Shown: positions 34,207 to 44,311, counted from the stretch's first letter. The stretch is 64,000 bases of DNA from CAZSHG01 sp964606695 [NCBI: uncultured bacterium] (GCA_964606695.1 CAZSHG010000009.1:44642-108641); one strand, 5' to 3'. Notes: generated from the sequence alone by a model not told the origin. Numbers and translations are program-made.

Positions 34207-36351
34207 TTATCGTCTACTTCGATGACCGCTTCCTCCACGATCGTTTCTGGGATCTCTGTAATTATCCGGTTTATCGAGGAGGGCTTTTCTGGATAACCTG
34301 ATTTTCCCGTCTTTGTGGATCTCGAGGACTTTTACCTTGACCATATCGCCGACGTTCAATTCGTCTGTAACTGACCTGGTGTGTTCGTGTGCGATTTCGG
34401 ATATATGAAGCAGTCCGTCCTGATTCGGCAGGATTTCCACAAAAGCGCCGAAATCGGTTGTCCTGACAACTTTGCCTTCATATACCTTCCCAACTTCCGG
34501 TTCCTCGGTAAGCTCTTCGATCATACGAAGCGCATTTTCCAGTCCCTCGGCATCGACAGATGCTATCTGGACGGTGCCGTCGTTTTCGATGGCAATCGTC
34601 GTTCCGGTAGCTTCCTGAATCGACCTTATCGTCTTACCGCCGCTACCTATGATCGCGCCTATCTTATCGGGATCGATCTTAATCGAAACGATTCTTGGAG
34701 CATAGGGCGAAAGTTCCTCGCGTGGCTTGTCGATTATCTCGTTCATCTTGCCCAGTATGTATTCGCGGCCTTTCTTCGCCTGCTGGAGAGCTTCTTTCAT
34801 TATTTCGAGAGACACTCCACCGATCTTTACGTCCATCTGGAAGGCCGTGATTCCCTCTGCGGTTCCGGCGACTTTGAAATCCATATCGCCCATGTGATCC
34901 TCAGCACCCATGATATCGCTCAGAATAACATGTTTCTTGCCTTCCGTAACAAGCCCCATTGCAATTCCGGCTACCGGCGTTTTGGTTGGCACTCCGGCGT
35001 CCATCAGGCTGAGACTTCCCGCGCAAACCGAAGCCATCGAGGATGAGCCGTTGCTCTCGAGAATGTCGCAGACGATACGAATCGTGTATGGGAACATTTC
35101 CTCGGTCGGGATAATCGGCATAAGGGCTTTCTCCGCGAGAATACCGTGGCCGATTTCTCTACGTCCCGGACCACGAGCCATCTGAACCTCACCCACCGAG
35201 AAGGGCGGGAAATTATAGTGCAGGATAAAACTCTTGAAACTCTCGCCCTCGAGATCCTCGATTTTCTGTTCGTCCATCTTATTGCCGAGAGTCAATGCGG
35301 CTAATGCCTGAGTTTCGCCCCGGGTGAATACCGAACTGCCGTGTGTTCGTTTTAAATATCCCGTTTCGATCGAGATCGACCTGATATCGTCCGGTTTTCT
35401 TTTGTCGATACGGACTCCCTCGTTCAGGATCATGCTACGCATCTTCTCGCGTTCGACCTCGCCAATTACTTCCTTGATTTTGCTTTCGCTTTCGGGGAAA
35501 TCGTCTTCGAGTTCGGTGGTAACCCACTCGATGAGTGCGTCCATAGCCTTTTCTCTGGCCTTTTTGCCCTCTACCGCGAAGACGTCGCGGATAGAATCTT
35601 CCACCTTGTCTCGAACCGCTTTTTCGATATCATCATCGACAGGTTCGACGGGATCGTAATCCATTTTTTCTTTTTCCGTCTTCTTTATCAGTTCCTTCTG
35701 GAAATCGCAAAGTTTTCCGAGATAGGGTTTTGCGAATTCGAAAGCTTCGAGTAGCAGGTCTTCATCTATCTCGAAAGCCCCGCCTTCGACCATAATTATA
35801 TCGTCGGCCGTGCCCGCGACTATAATGTCCATAGAGCTTTCTTCGCGTTGGGCGTAGGTTGGGTTAGCGATGAATTCCCCTCCGACATATCCGACCCTGA
35901 TAGCTCCGATAGGCCCGTCGAAGGGAATCTCGGAAATACATAGTGCCGCGCTGGCTCCGAGTATTCCGAGGACGTCCGGGTCATTTTCGCCGTCGAAAGA
36001 GACCGGTGTAGCCCAAACCTGGACTTCATTGATAAAATCTTTCGGAAATCGCGGCCTTATCGGCCTGTCGATTAGTCTTGCAGATAATATATGCGCGCCA
36101 TAAGGACGGCCTTCTCTCTTGAAAAAGCCCCCCGGAATCCTTCCCGCCGCGTAACTTCGTGGGCGATATTCCACTATCAGCGGGAAATAACCGAATTCGG
36201 GACGGGCTTTTCTGCTGGCGCATGCCGTAACCAGTATCTGGGTTTCGCCCATTGTTACTACTACGCCACCGGAAGCCTGTTTCAATAAATGCCCCGTCTC
36301 GATCTGTAAATCGTAACCATTCAATTCCGTTTTAATAATTTCTTTCGTCAT
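34207..36351 (-). CDS. pnp: Polynucleotide phosphorylase
   Basis: A 714-residue 3'-5' exoribonuclease of the RNA degradosome, using phosphate. It has two RNase PH domains (about 10-230, IPGGFFKREGRP; and about 320-545, GSSSMASVCAGSLSLMDAGVP and DHMGDMDFKVAGT), an α-helical linker, a KH domain (DKIGAIIGSGGKTIRSIQEATG, about 565-585) and an S1 domain (GKVYEGKVVRTTDFGAFVEILP, about 630-650). The C-terminal tail is Gly/Arg rich. ATG 36351 has AAGGAG at 7-8 nt. A hairpin just upstream may be the site of autocontrol known from other bacteria. Confidence 0.98.
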   Translation of the reverse strand: MTKEIIKTELNGYDLQIETGHLLKQASGGVVVTMGETQILVTACASRKARPEFGYFPLIVEYRPRSYAAGRIPGGFFKREGRPYGAHILSARLIDRPIRPRFPKDFINEVQVWATPVSFDGENDPDVLGILGASAALCISEIPFDGPIGAIRVGYVGGEFIANPTYAQREESSMDIIVAGTADDIIMVEGGAFEIDEDLLLEAFEFAKPYLGKLCDFQKELIKKTEKEKMDYDPVEPVDDDIEKAVRDKVEDSIRDVFAVEGKKAREKAMDALIEWVTTELEDDFPESESKIKEVIGEVEREKMRSMILNEGVRIDKRKPDDIRSISIETGYLKRTHGSSVFTRGETQALAALTLGNKMDEQKIEDLEGESFKSFILHYNFPPFSVGEVQMARGPGRREIGHGILAEKALMPIIPTEEMFPYTIRIVCDILESNGSSSMASVCAGSLSLMDAGVPTKTPVAGIAMGLVTEGKKHVILSDIMGAEDHMGDMDFKVAGTAEGITAFQMDVKIGGVSLEIMKEALQQAKKGREYILGKMNEIIDKPREELSPYAPRIVSIKIDPDKIGAIIGSGGKTIRSIQEATGTTIAIENDGTVQIASVDAEGLENALRMIEELTEEPEVGKVYEGKVVRTTDFGAFVEILPNQDGLLHISEIAHEHTRSVTDELNVGDMVKVKVLEIHKDGKIRLSRKALLDKPDNYRDPRNDRGGSGHRSRR

Positions 36352-36363
36352 TTCACTCCTTCT

Positions 36364-36378
36364 GCGGCTTAAAGCCGC
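36364..36378 (-). promoter_or_regulatory. Hairpin in the rpsO-pnp intergenic region
   Basis: GCGGCTT and AAGCCGC form a 15-nt palindromic hairpin, ending about 3 nt before the pnp ribosome-binding site. There is no T run. In Enterobacteria a stem in the same interval is cut by RNase III for pnp autoregulation. The equivalence is inferred from position. Confidence 0.45.
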
Positions 36379-36401
36379 TGTAATACAACATTCTCGGCGA
36401 G

Positions 36402-36674
36402 TTATCTCGCGCGAATATCGAGTTCTTCTGTAAGCGATTTAAAGCGCTTGTAATCTTTTCTTCTCAGGTAGGCGAGTAATTTCTTCCGCCTGCCGATGAG
36501 CACGAAGAATCCCCGTTTGGAATTGTTATCCTTCGGGAATCTCTTGAAATGCTCGGATAGGTTGTTGATTCTCTCCGTCAGAAGCGCAATTTGCACTTCC
36601 GCGGAGCCTACATCGTCGGGTGTGCGCCCGAATTTCTCGATGAGTTCCTTTTTCTTCTCTGCTGTGATAGACAA
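36402..36674 (-). CDS. rpsO: Ribosomal protein uS15
   Basis: A 90-residue small-subunit protein binding 16S rRNA helix 22. TAEKKKELIEKFGRTPDDVGSAE, QIALLTERINNLSEHFK, DNNSKRGFFVLIGRRKKLLAYLRR and YKRFKSLTEELDIR give the complete S15 signature. The start codon is TTG at 36674 with GGGAGG at good spacing. It sits between ribF and pnp, the ancestral bacterial order. Confidence 0.98.
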   Translation of the reverse strand: MSITAEKKKELIEKFGRTPDDVGSAEVQIALLTERINNLSEHFKRFPKDNNSKRGFFVLIGRRKKLLAYLRRKDYKRFKSLTEELDIRAR

Positions 36675-36690
36675 CTTTGTCCTCCCGTGT

Positions 36691-37638
36691 TTATTTTGTT
36701 TTGTTAACAGTTTCTCTTTCGAATTTGTTTTCCTTCAGCCACGCTTTTAGGCGCGCTAAGTCTTTGTTCATCTGTTCTACTAATTTTTCCGCCGAATCGA
36801 AAGCCATTTCGCCCCTGAACCTCTCGAAAATTGAAATGGCAACGTCGTCTCCGATTCCGCCCTCCGGTTTATTTATCCCATAGAATTCTATCGAGAATTC
36901 CCTGGGCTTAAATGTCGGACTGTAACCGATATAGAGCAACCCCGGGTTGCCGGATATTTCCGACGCGGCGTAAACACCGTTAGGTGGGGCGAGTTTGTTT
37001 TCCGGGACGACGAAATTGATCGTCGGGAAACCTAACTCTCGCCCGCGTTTCCTGCCCTCGACCACCTCGCCGGTTAAGGAATAGGGGCGTCCAAGCATGT
37101 GCGCAACCTCGAGCATTTTGCCGGAAGAGACGTATTCGCGTATCCTGTTGCTTCTAATCGATTTATCCCGCCATTTTATCGGTTTGATTATCTCCAGATC
37201 GAATTCCAGTTCTCCGCTCAGGCTTTTTAGATTATCGATATCGCCGGCGCGGTTCTTTCCAAAGCCGTGATCCTCGCCCAGAACAAGCGCCTTCATGCCG
37301 AAACATCCAATAAGATAATCGTTTACGAATTCCCCGAACGACATCTCCGCCATATTCTGGTCGAACTCGATTATCGCCAGATTATCCGCTCCCAGAGCGG
37401 CAATAGCCGGGATTTTCTCGTCGAGGGTAGTTAACAGCTTAACATCCTCGGACCTTGTAACCTTCCGGGGATGCGGTTTAAAAGTAACTACCATCGACGG
37501 GACGTTCCTCCTACGCGAGCAATCGACGAGTGCATTGAAAATCGCCCTGTGTCCGAGGTGTAATCCGTCGAAACTTCCGACTGTAACTACAGAAGCTTTC
37601 AGAAAATCGCGTGGTTCTGTAAAATACTCAGTTTTCAA
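36691..37638 (-). CDS. ribF: Bifunctional riboflavin kinase/FAD synthetase
   Basis: A 315-residue enzyme making FMN and FAD. The N-terminal nucleotidyltransferase half has VTVGSFDGLHLGHRAIF, TFKPHPRKVTR and VLGEDHGFGKNRAGDI. The C-terminal riboflavin kinase half has GRPYSLTGEVVEGRKRGRELGFPTINF, NGVYAA and the final YGINKPEGGIGDDVAISIFERFRGE. The start is TTG at 37638, overlapping the end of truB by 11 bp. Length and domain order are normal. Confidence 0.96.
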   Translation of the reverse strand: MKTEYFTEPRDFLKASVVTVGSFDGLHLGHRAIFNALVDCSRRRNVPSMVVTFKPHPRKVTRSEDVKLLTTLDEKIPAIAALGADNLAIIEFDQNMAEMSFGEFVNDYLIGCFGMKALVLGEDHGFGKNRAGDIDNLKSLSGELEFDLEIIKPIKWRDKSIRSNRIREYVSSGKMLEVAHMLGRPYSLTGEVVEGRKRGRELGFPTINFVVPENKLAPPNGVYAASEISGNPGLLYIGYSPTFKPREFSIEFYGINKPEGGIGDDVAISIFERFRGEMAFDSAEKLVEQMNKDLARLKAWLKENKFERETVNKTK

Positions 37639-38533
37639 CTTCCTCCGGTCTGCGAAATACCCTTACGAATGCGAAATCCTCGGGGGCGGTCTTCTTCAAT
37701 AAAGCTATCAAATTTCCCGACGAAACCAGGCGAAATAGCGAACAATCGGCAAGGGAGGAGAGGTCGAGTTCTATTTTTCCCCCGCCTGCAATCTTCGTAG
37801 CTTTCGATGGTTTCACTTCTACCGCCGGAAAGCACGAAAGGGCTTCGTTCGAGCTTAACATAATCCGGTCTGCGTTACTGTTACCCTCAGCTATAATTTC
37901 TTCGAAAGGTCTTGCGTCCTCGATATCGAAACATCCAATCCTGGTGCGCCGCAACTCCGCTATGTGAGCGCCGCAACCGAGCTTTTTCCCTATATCCATC
38001 GCCAGCGATCGGATATATGTCCCGGAACTCACGTGAGTCTTCAGCTTTACATAAGGCAACATGAAATCGATAACGTTCATACTGGAAACCTTGATACGGC
38101 GCGGTTCGACCTCGACCTCTACGCCCTTGCGCGCATATTTATATAGCGGTTTGCCTTTATGTTTAATGGCCGAATGCGCCGGCGGAACCTGCATTATCTC
38201 GCCGATCATAGAATCGACGGCCTGTTCGACGTCCTCATATTTCGTCTCGACTTTTTTCTCGTCGATTATTTCGCCTTCGCTGTCGCCCGTCGATGTCGTT
38301 TGCCCAAGTCTGATCGTCGCTTCGTATTCCTTATCCATTCCGATAAGCCACGGTGCCAGTTTAGTAGCGCGCTCAACCATAACTATAACCAGTCCGGTGG
38401 CGATGGGATCGAGAGTCCCGGTATGACCCGTCTTTACGCTCAATGTTTCACCTATTTTACGGGTGCAATGGGCGGTTGAGAGTCCGGCGGGTTTGTCCAT
38501 CAATATAATACCTTCGATCATAAATAATCTCAC
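37628..38533 (-). CDS. truB: tRNA pseudouridine(55) synthase
   Basis: A 301-residue TruB that makes pseudouridine 55 in the tRNA T loop. GIILMDKPAGLSTAH, KTGHTGTLDPIATGLVIV with the catalytic Asp in GTLDP, KEYEATIRLG, QVPPAHSAIKHKGKPLYKYAR and SSGTYIRSLAMDIG are all present. The frame starts at GTG 38533, one base after the nrnA stop; the ATG four codons in (38521) is an alternative with the weak TGTGAG upstream. Coupled translation with nrnA is likely either way. Confidence 0.96.
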   Translation of the reverse strand: MRLFMIEGIILMDKPAGLSTAHCTRKIGETLSVKTGHTGTLDPIATGLVIVMVERATKLAPWLIGMDKEYEATIRLGQTTSTGDSEGEIIDEKKVETKYEDVEQAVDSMIGEIMQVPPAHSAIKHKGKPLYKYARKGVEVEVEPRRIKVSSMNVIDFMLPYVKLKTHVSSGTYIRSLAMDIGKKLGCGAHIAELRRTRIGCFDIEDARPFEEIIAEGNSNADRIMLSSNEALSCFPAVEVKPSKATKIAGGGKIELDLSSLADCSLFRLVSSGNLIALLKKTAPEDFAFVRVFRRPEEVEN

Positions 38534-38534
38534 A

Positions 38535-39515
38535 TCAACTTCTACTCAGGTAACTCTCGAACCTGTCGAGTATTACCTCTCTCGCCAGCGAAAGCGGCAT
38601 TTTCAATGTGCATCCGGCGGCGTTAGAATGACCGCCCCCGCCGAGTTCTTTCGCCAGTGCGCCGACATCGACGAGTCCCCTGCTTCGCATGGATACCCTG
38701 TTTACGTCCTTCGATATCTCCTTGAAAAGCGCCGCAAGCTCGACACCGCGAACACTCATCGCCAGATCGACGATACCTTCCGTCTCATCGAAGGTTGTCG
38801 AAAATGATTTCACCGAAGCCTTATCGAGAGTGAGTAACACGATCTTTGCGTCGTGATAAATTCTTGAATTGTAAAGAGCTATACCAATATTGCGCAGATA
38901 TTCTTCCGAATAATTAAAATAGACTTTAGAGGCTATTTCCGACGGATTGAGATTACCGGCCTCGATCAATTCTCCGGCTATCCTGTGAGAATCTGAGGTC
39001 GTATTTGAGTGTGTGAACCTTCCCGTGTCCGTCAAGATAGCCAGATAAAGGCATTCCGCTATGTGGGGTGTTATTTCGGCAGAGTGAGCGAGGAGTATCT
39101 CGTAGATCATTTCACCCACTGCCGCTGACCTTTTATTAATCCAATTTATATCGCCATAGGGGATTCCTTCTTCATGGTGATCGATGACGATTTTTCTGGC
39201 GTCGCTGTATGTTTCCGGATTCAGCTTTCCCCAATCAACGCGGTCGGGCGTAGAACTATCCAGGAAAAAGATACTATCGACTTCGCTGTCCGGCAGTTCG
39301 TTATTTCCGTTACAGTGTTTTTTCAAGAAGGAATATCTGCCCGGCCAGTTTACGGGTGCGGGGAAGCATACTTCTTTCCCGGCTTGATCGCGGAGGAAAA
39401 GGGAGAAAGCGATTGCCGAACCTAAAGCGTCGCCGTCGGGTTCGAAATGGCTGAGAACCAGAACACTTCCGCTGTCGTCGATTACCCTGGTTATTTCTTC
39501 GATCTTATCATTCAT
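38535..39515 (-). CDS. nrnA: DHH phosphoesterase NrnA (oligoribonuclease/pAp phosphatase)
   Basis: A 326-residue DHH/DHHA1 protein degrading nanoRNA and 3',5'-pAp. The motifs are LVLSHFEPDGDALGSAIA (motif I), FLDSSTPDR (II), IVIDHHEEG (III, DHH), AVGEMIYEIL, TDTGRFTHSNT (IV) and a DHHA1 domain ending in GGGGHSNAAGC. It overlaps rbfA by 8 bp (ATGA-type coupling). The rbfA-nrnA-truB order is common outside Proteobacteria. Confidence 0.95.
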   Translation of the reverse strand: MNDKIEEITRVIDDSGSVLVLSHFEPDGDALGSAIAFSLFLRDQAGKEVCFPAPVNWPGRYSFLKKHCNGNNELPDSEVDSIFFLDSSTPDRVDWGKLNPETYSDARKIVIDHHEEGIPYGDINWINKRSAAVGEMIYEILLAHSAEITPHIAECLYLAILTDTGRFTHSNTTSDSHRIAGELIEAGNLNPSEIASKVYFNYSEEYLRNIGIALYNSRIYHDAKIVLLTLDKASVKSFSTTFDETEGIVDLAMSVRGVELAALFKEISKDVNRVSMRSRGLVDVGALAKELGGGGHSNAAGCTLKMPLSLAREVILDRFESYLSRS

Positions 39516-39855
39516 CGGGGATATCTTCGAGTATTCTTTCTATATGGTCTCCATAAGCGATAGAAGGATCGTAGATAAAACTCAGATGTGGTGTAAACTT
39601 AATCCCCAGCCTTTTACCGACCTCGGATTGAATGAAACCTGAGGCGCTATCCAAAGCCTCGCCAGTCGAATCGAGTTCTTCTTTTGTGCCAAAACAGCTA
39701 TAAAAGACCCTTGCGGATTTCAAATCCGGGGAAATATCCACTCCGGTAATCGTAACAAGCCCGGATATCCGCGGATCGTGAATGGTGCCGCTTTCAATTA
39801 ATTCGCTTATGAGCTTTTGTATTTGATTTCCAACTCTTCTTGTTCTGATAGACAT
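39508..39855 (-). CDS. rbfA: 30S ribosome-binding factor A
   Basis: A 115-residue KH-fold protein that helps 16S rRNA maturation and cold adaptation. SIRTRRVGNQIQKLISELIESGTI at the start, DPRISGLVTITGVDISPDLKSARVFYS in the core and LGIKFTPHLSFIYDPSIAYGDHIE at the end give the RbfA signature. ATG 39855 has GGTG upstream. It is located between ylxP and nrnA as expected. Confidence 0.95.
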   Translation of the reverse strand: MSIRTRRVGNQIQKLISELIESGTIHDPRISGLVTITGVDISPDLKSARVFYSCFGTKEELDSTGEALDSASGFIQSEVGKRLGIKFTPHLSFIYDPSIAYGDHIERILEDIPDE

Positions 39856-39863
39856 TATAACAC

Positions 39864-40145
39864 CTATAAATAATCGCTTTCTACATTCAAAAGCTGAATT
39901 CGGTCGTCCGTGAGAATTATTTCCATTACTTGATCCAGCCTTTTATCGACATGCGACCTTTTATTTGCGACAGTTACGAAGGACAAACTTGTTCTCTGCC
40001 ATTTATCGTGATGATCGACTTCTGCGTAGGATACGTTGAGGTTGGATTTGACTTTGTCCTTTATCCTTCTCAATACCATCCGCTTCTCTTTGAGAGATTG
40101 TGATTGCGGGATGAAGATCTCCACGGTTCTCAAGCCGATAATCAA
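39864..40145 (-). CDS. ylxP: YlxP/DUF503 family protein
   Basis: A 93-residue protein of the YlxP family. VEIFIPQSQSLKEKRMVLRRIKDKVKSN and SLSFVTVANKRSHVDKRLDQVMEI match the family pattern. It is usually found between infB and rbfA, as here, and is thought to be linked with ribosome assembly, though its exact role is not settled. The start is TTG at 40145 with CAGGGA upstream. It follows infB by 12 bp. Confidence 0.9.
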   Translation of the reverse strand: MIIGLRTVEIFIPQSQSLKEKRMVLRRIKDKVKSNLNVSYAEVDHHDKWQRTSLSFVTVANKRSHVDKRLDQVMEIILTDDRIQLLNVESDYL

Positions 40146-40157
40146 AATTTCCCTGCC

Positions 40158-42389
40158 TTACTTTTTCAATCGCCTTACGACTTTCTTTGTTTCATATATC
40201 TGAAGGATATCATCCTCTCGATAATCCTTGAATCCTTCTATTTCAATTCCGCACTCGAATCCTGCGGAAACTTCCTTTACATCGTCTTTGAATCTCTTCA
40301 GCGTCGATATCGTTCCGCTTCCAATTACCTCGTTGGCCCTGATAACGTCCACCCGTGCTCCGCGACGGACTTCGCCGTCGAGAACATAACAGCCCGCGAT
40401 TTTACCTACTTTCGTTATCTTGAATAACTGCCTTATTTCGACCGTTCCTATGTTTTCCTCGACCATTTCCGGTTCGAGCATTCCCTCCAGTGCCGCGATA
40501 ACGTCTTCCTGTAAGGTATAGATGATATCGTATAGCTGGATATCAACGCCTTCCTTTTCGGCGGCTTTTTTCGCCCTATTGTCGGGTTTTACGCTGAACC
40601 CGATAATAATCGCATTGGAAGTGCTCGCAAGCAACACGTCATTTTCGGTAATCGCGCCTACTCCGGCGCTGACGATCTTAACTTTGACTTCTTCATTACC
40701 CAGCGAAGTTAAAACTCCCCTCACTGCCTCCAGTGAGCCGTTTACATCGGCTTTTAAGACTACCGGCAGTTCCTTGATTAACTGTCCTTCCATTTTAGCG
40801 AAGAAATCCTCCAGTGTCATCTTCTTCTTACCGGATTCCTCGTCTTGAGCCAGCTGAGCGAGTTCCTCTTCGACGATCTTACGGGCGACGGAATCATTCT
40901 GGACTACCTCGAATAAATCCCCGGCCTGCGGCACGCCGTTGATTCCGGTAATAACTACTGGTGTTGCCGGCGGGGCTTTCTTTATTCTGTTACCTCGTTC
41001 GTCCTCCATACTGCGGATTCTGCCGTATTCGTTTCCGGCGACTATCGAATCTCCGGTCTTAAGTGTTCCTTCCTGAACGAGTAGTGTTGCGGTAGCGCCA
41101 CGGAACTTATCCAATAGCGCTTCGACAACGACCCCTTTAGCCGGTTGATCTGGGTCCGCAGTTAATTCGAGTATTTCCGCCTGGAGCACTATTTCTTCGA
41201 GAAGGTCTTTCACTCCCTCACCGGTCAATGCGGATATTTCCGTGCATTGAACTTCGCCGCCCCAATCCTCGACCATAACACCGTATTGTGCCAGATCGTT
41301 CTTGACTTTTTCAGCATTTGCCCCCGGCAGATCCATTTTATTAATGGCGACTATCATGGGAACGCCCGCCGCTTTCGTGTGTTCTATAGCCTCGATCGCC
41401 TGGGGCATCAGGCTGTCGTCTTGTGCAACAATCAGGACAACTATGTCCGTCGATTCAGCGCCGCGCGCCCGCATAGCGGTGAAAGCCTCGTGTCCGGGGG
41501 TATCTATAAAAGTGATATTCCCCAACGATGTTTTAACCTCGTATGCTCCGACATGTTGCGTAATTCCGCCCTTTTCGCCGGCGACTACGTTCGTATTCCT
41601 TATATAATCCAGCAGGGTTGTTTTCCCGTGATCGACATGTCCCATAACCGTAACGATAGGAGCTCTGGCCTGTTCGAGTTGTTCGCCCGGTTTCCTCTTC
41701 TTCCGTTTTTTCCTCGCCTTTTTTACTGATGGTTTTTTCTCTGCGAGTTCGGCTTTTTCGGCTTTCTCTTCCTTTTTAGGAGGTTCCGGTGGAGCGTAAA
41801 ATTCCTCTTCGGAAACTAAAATTGCAAAATAACCAAGCTCTTCCGCCACGGCTTCGATGACATCCAGCCCGAGTCGCTGATTTGAGGTGGCCATAACGCC
41901 AAATGTCATACAAGCCCGTAAAACCTCGCTGACGTTCTTATCTATCGCCTTAGCGATATCAATTGGCGTCATCTTTTCCATCACGCGGAGAGGTTTTAGC
42001 TTCTCGCGTTTCCTGGGTTTCGGTTTTACTTCGAGTTCAGTTGTTTTCGGGACAGCGTGTTTTGCCGACGCCTCTTTTTCCTCCTTGGTCGGTTCGACTG
42101 AGACCGTCTTTTTCGGGGATACGGGTTTTCCGCCCGCTTTGCTCATCATTCGTTTCAGGATGGCCTCTCGTCTCGCGTCTCTCGTGGAATCTGCCTTTTT
42201 CGTTTTGGCTTTGCCGCTTTCCTTTGTTTTGCCCGTTTCAAAGTCGTAGTTGTCTATTGCCTCCTCCATCTTGTCGGTGAAGGAGCTCGAAGCGGTTTTT
42301 ACCTCAAAACCGAGTTTGTGAAGGGCCTCGAGTAGAACCTTACTCTCGATACCTAATTCGCGTGCTTTCTGATAGACCCTTTGTGCCAA
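40158..42389 (-). CDS. infB: Translation initiation factor IF-2
   Basis: A 743-residue GTPase placing initiator tRNA on the 30S subunit. Two IF2-N modules ([23 protein letters not shown] and [21 protein letters not shown]) flank a charged linker. G1 is [16 protein letters not shown]3 [16 protein letters not shown] and G4 NKMDLPGA; the C-terminal domains have [17 protein letters not shown] and VEIRQLFKI. The start is TTG at 42389 with GGAGG about 10 nt upstream. ylxR and ylxQ, often between nusA and infB, are absent; the gap is only 31 bp. Confidence 0.98.
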   Translation of the reverse strand: MAQRVYQKARELGIESKVLLEALHKLGFEVKTASSSFTDKMEEAIDNYDFETGKTKESGKAKTKKADSTRDARREAILKRMMSKAGGKPVSPKKTVSVEPTKEEKEASAKHAVPKTTELEVKPKPRKREKLKPLRVMEKMTPIDIAKAIDKNVSEVLRACMTFGVMATSNQRLGLDVIEAVAEELGYFAILVSEEEFYAPPEPPKKEEKAEKAELAEKKPSVKKARKKRKKRKPGEQLEQARAPIVTVMGHVDHGKTTLLDYIRNTNVVAGEKGGITQHVGAYEVKTSLGNITFIDTPGHEAFTAMRARGAESTDIVVLIVAQDDSLMPQAIEAIEHTKAAGVPMIVAINKMDLPGANAEKVKNDLAQYGVMVEDWGGEVQCTEISALTGEGVKDLLEEIVLQAEILELTADPDQPAKGVVVEALLDKFRGATATLLVQEGTLKTGDSIVAGNEYGRIRSMEDERGNRIKKAPPATPVVITGINGVPQAGDLFEVVQNDSVARKIVEEELAQLAQDEESGKKKMTLEDFFAKMEGQLIKELPVVLKADVNGSLEAVRGVLTSLGNEEVKVKIVSAGVGAITENDVLLASTSNAIIIGFSVKPDNRAKKAAEKEGVDIQLYDIIYTLQEDVIAALEGMLEPEMVEENIGTVEIRQLFKITKVGKIAGCYVLDGEVRRGARVDVIRANEVIGSGTISTLKRFKDDVKEVSAGFECGIEIEGFKDYREDDILQIYETKKVVRRLKK

Positions 42390-42420
42390 AACCGTTTACC
42401 TCCATTCAGACGATGACTGT

Positions 42421-43848
42421 TTATTCGTCTTCCGTCTGTTCTTCCTTTGGTTCCTCTGTTTGTTCATCTTCGATTTCTTCGGTTTCTTCTTCCGAAGATT
42501 CCTCGCGTTCTTTCTTTTCTTCCCTCTGCTGAGCTATGAATTCCTTCGGGTCGATTCCCCGTTCCCTGAGTAGTTCGTCCCGGTCGGTAACGAAACCGTG
42601 TTCGAGGCCGATGTCCTCCATAGTAACAAGTGCGTCGGCCAATAACAGCGGTGCTTCGTCCTCGACGCCCGGTATTTCCTGAAGCGCGGCGATGCTCATC
42701 CGCGCGAGTTTCTGAACAGTATCGATGTCGAATTTATGTAACGCTTCCGACTGTTCCTCGGTAATGGCCGGGAGTTCGGAAACGTCCATAAGAAGCGACT
42801 GATATTGGTCTCTGCCGAACAACGTGATCCGCCAGCCGGTGAGTTTTGCGGCTAACCTCGCGTTTTGTCCGCCCTTACCGATAGCTAACGACAGCTCATC
42901 ATCCGGGACAACTACGATCATGTGGTTTTCGTCCGCGGCGAGGAAAGCCATTAGCACCGTGGCCGGCGAGAGGGCTCTCGCAATATACCGTTCGGGTTCC
43001 GGATCCCAACCGATTATATCAATCTTCTCGTTATTAAGCTCCTTGACCACGCTTTGCACGCGCGTTCCCTTTAATCCCACGCAAGCTCCCACGGGGTCGA
43101 TCTTGTCATCGACGCTGTAAACTGCGAGCTTGCTACGCTCTCCGGCCTCACGTGCCACCGCGACAATCTCCACGCGGTTTTCATATATTTCGGGAACTTC
43201 GAACTCGAACAACTTCTTCAAGAACAACGGCGATCTGCGCGAAAGGACTATTTGGGGCCCCTTCGGATTTTTCTGGACGTCTTTGACCAGCGCGCGGACA
43301 ATTCTCCCCACCGGAAGATGTTCTCCGGGGATCTGTTCGCTTCGTGGAATTACGCCCTCGGTGCGCCCAAGATTCAAAATAAACGCGCCCCGTTCCATGC
43401 GCTGTATCGCCCCGGACGTAATCTCGCCGACCTTGTGCTGAAAATCGTCGAATACCTGTTCTCGCTCCGCTTCGCGGATTCTCTGGATCATTATCTGTTT
43501 TGCGATTTGAATTGCGTTTCGACCGAACCTGGAAAGATCGAGCGGAACGGTAATGTATTGGTTTACTCGAATCGAAGGGTCGATAGCCTTGGCTTTTTTC
43601 GCTTCGATTTCCGTCAAAGGATCCTCGACCTCGCGTTTTACTTTCTTCCTGGCGCGAACCTGAAGCAAACCTATATCGGGATCGACTTCCACTTCGATAT
43701 TATCAGCGGAGCCGTATTTCTTCTTAACAGCGAGGATCAGCGCGTCCTTTAGCGTTTGAATGACGACTTCGCGGTCGAGCAATTTCTCTTTGACAATATC
43801 TTCTATTGCCTCTGCTACATTGATATTTGCTATTTCTCCCATAGCCAT
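42421..43848 (-). CDS. nusA: Transcription termination/antitermination factor NusA
   Basis: A 475-residue RNA polymerase-binding factor. The N-terminal domain has DALILAVKKKYG. The S1 domain is at about 133-205 (GEITSGAIQRMERGAFILNLG with GVIPRSEQIPGE), KH1 carries DPVGACVGLKGTRVQSVVKEL and KH2 DDELSLAIGKGGQNARLAAKL. A helix-hairpin-helix-like segment (LARMSIAALQEIPGVEDEA) and a very acidic tail of about 35 residues (EEETEEIEDEQTEEPKEE) end it. It sits between rimP and infB, the canonical order. Confidence 0.97.
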   Translation of the reverse strand: MAMGEIANINVAEAIEDIVKEKLLDREVVIQTLKDALILAVKKKYGSADNIEVEVDPDIGLLQVRARKKVKREVEDPLTEIEAKKAKAIDPSIRVNQYITVPLDLSRFGRNAIQIAKQIMIQRIREAEREQVFDDFQHKVGEITSGAIQRMERGAFILNLGRTEGVIPRSEQIPGEHLPVGRIVRALVKDVQKNPKGPQIVLSRRSPLFLKKLFEFEVPEIYENRVEIVAVAREAGERSKLAVYSVDDKIDPVGACVGLKGTRVQSVVKELNNEKIDIIGWDPEPERYIARALSPATVLMAFLAADENHMIVVVPDDELSLAIGKGGQNARLAAKLTGWRITLFGRDQYQSLLMDVSELPAITEEQSEALHKFDIDTVQKLARMSIAALQEIPGVEDEAPLLLADALVTMEDIGLEHGFVTDRDELLRERGIDPKEFIAQQREEKKEREESSEEETEEIEDEQTEEPKEEQTEDE

Positions 43849-43858
43849 TTTTACACTC

Positions 43859-44311
43859 TCAAAATTCGATTATGATTTTGCCCCTGGATATAGATCCGAT
43901 GGGGACGGATTTCTGATACTCATCTTCTGCGGATAACACGATCTGTCCATCGGTAACCGAAATTATCTCTCCGCTGATTTCCGAGCCGTCGGTAAAATTT
44001 AATTTGACCTTCTCGCCCTCGGCCCTCCGAAAATCATTCTCGGTCTTTAGCTCCCTGTCGAGTCCGGGTGAGGAAATTTCCAGAGTATATTTCCCTGGAA
44101 CAATATCCTCTTCGTCCAACAGGTCGCTGATATGTCTCGATATTCTCGACAAATCGTCCAATCCGATTCCGCCCTTTTGCCAGATTGTTATTCTCAATAC
44201 GGAGGTCTTTCCTTTGCCGTGGGGCGAAATCTCTACAAGCTCTACTCCCTCTTTATCGAGGAAGGGGAGGATAATTCTTTCTATTTCCGGCAACAAATCA
44301 CGTAATACCAT
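43859..44311 (-). CDS. rimP: Ribosome maturation factor RimP
   Basis: A 150-residue protein needed for 30S assembly. LPEIERIILPFLDKEGVELVEIS, LRITIWQKGGIGLDDLSRISRHISDLLD and YTLEISSPGLDRELKTENDFRRAEGEKV are the RimP core motifs. The start is ATG 44311 rather than the longest frame (44368), because GGAGG lies 8 nt upstream of 44311 and the extra 19 residues are outside family length. It is 10 bp upstream of nusA. The 129-bp gap to the preceding lipoprotein gene (44312-44440) has no clear promoter. Confidence 0.95.
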   Translation of the reverse strand: MVLRDLLPEIERIILPFLDKEGVELVEISPHGKGKTSVLRITIWQKGGIGLDDLSRISRHISDLLDEEDIVPGKYTLEISSPGLDRELKTENDFRRAEGEKVKLNFTDGSEISGEIISVTDGQIVLSAEDEYQKSVPIGSISRGKIIIEF

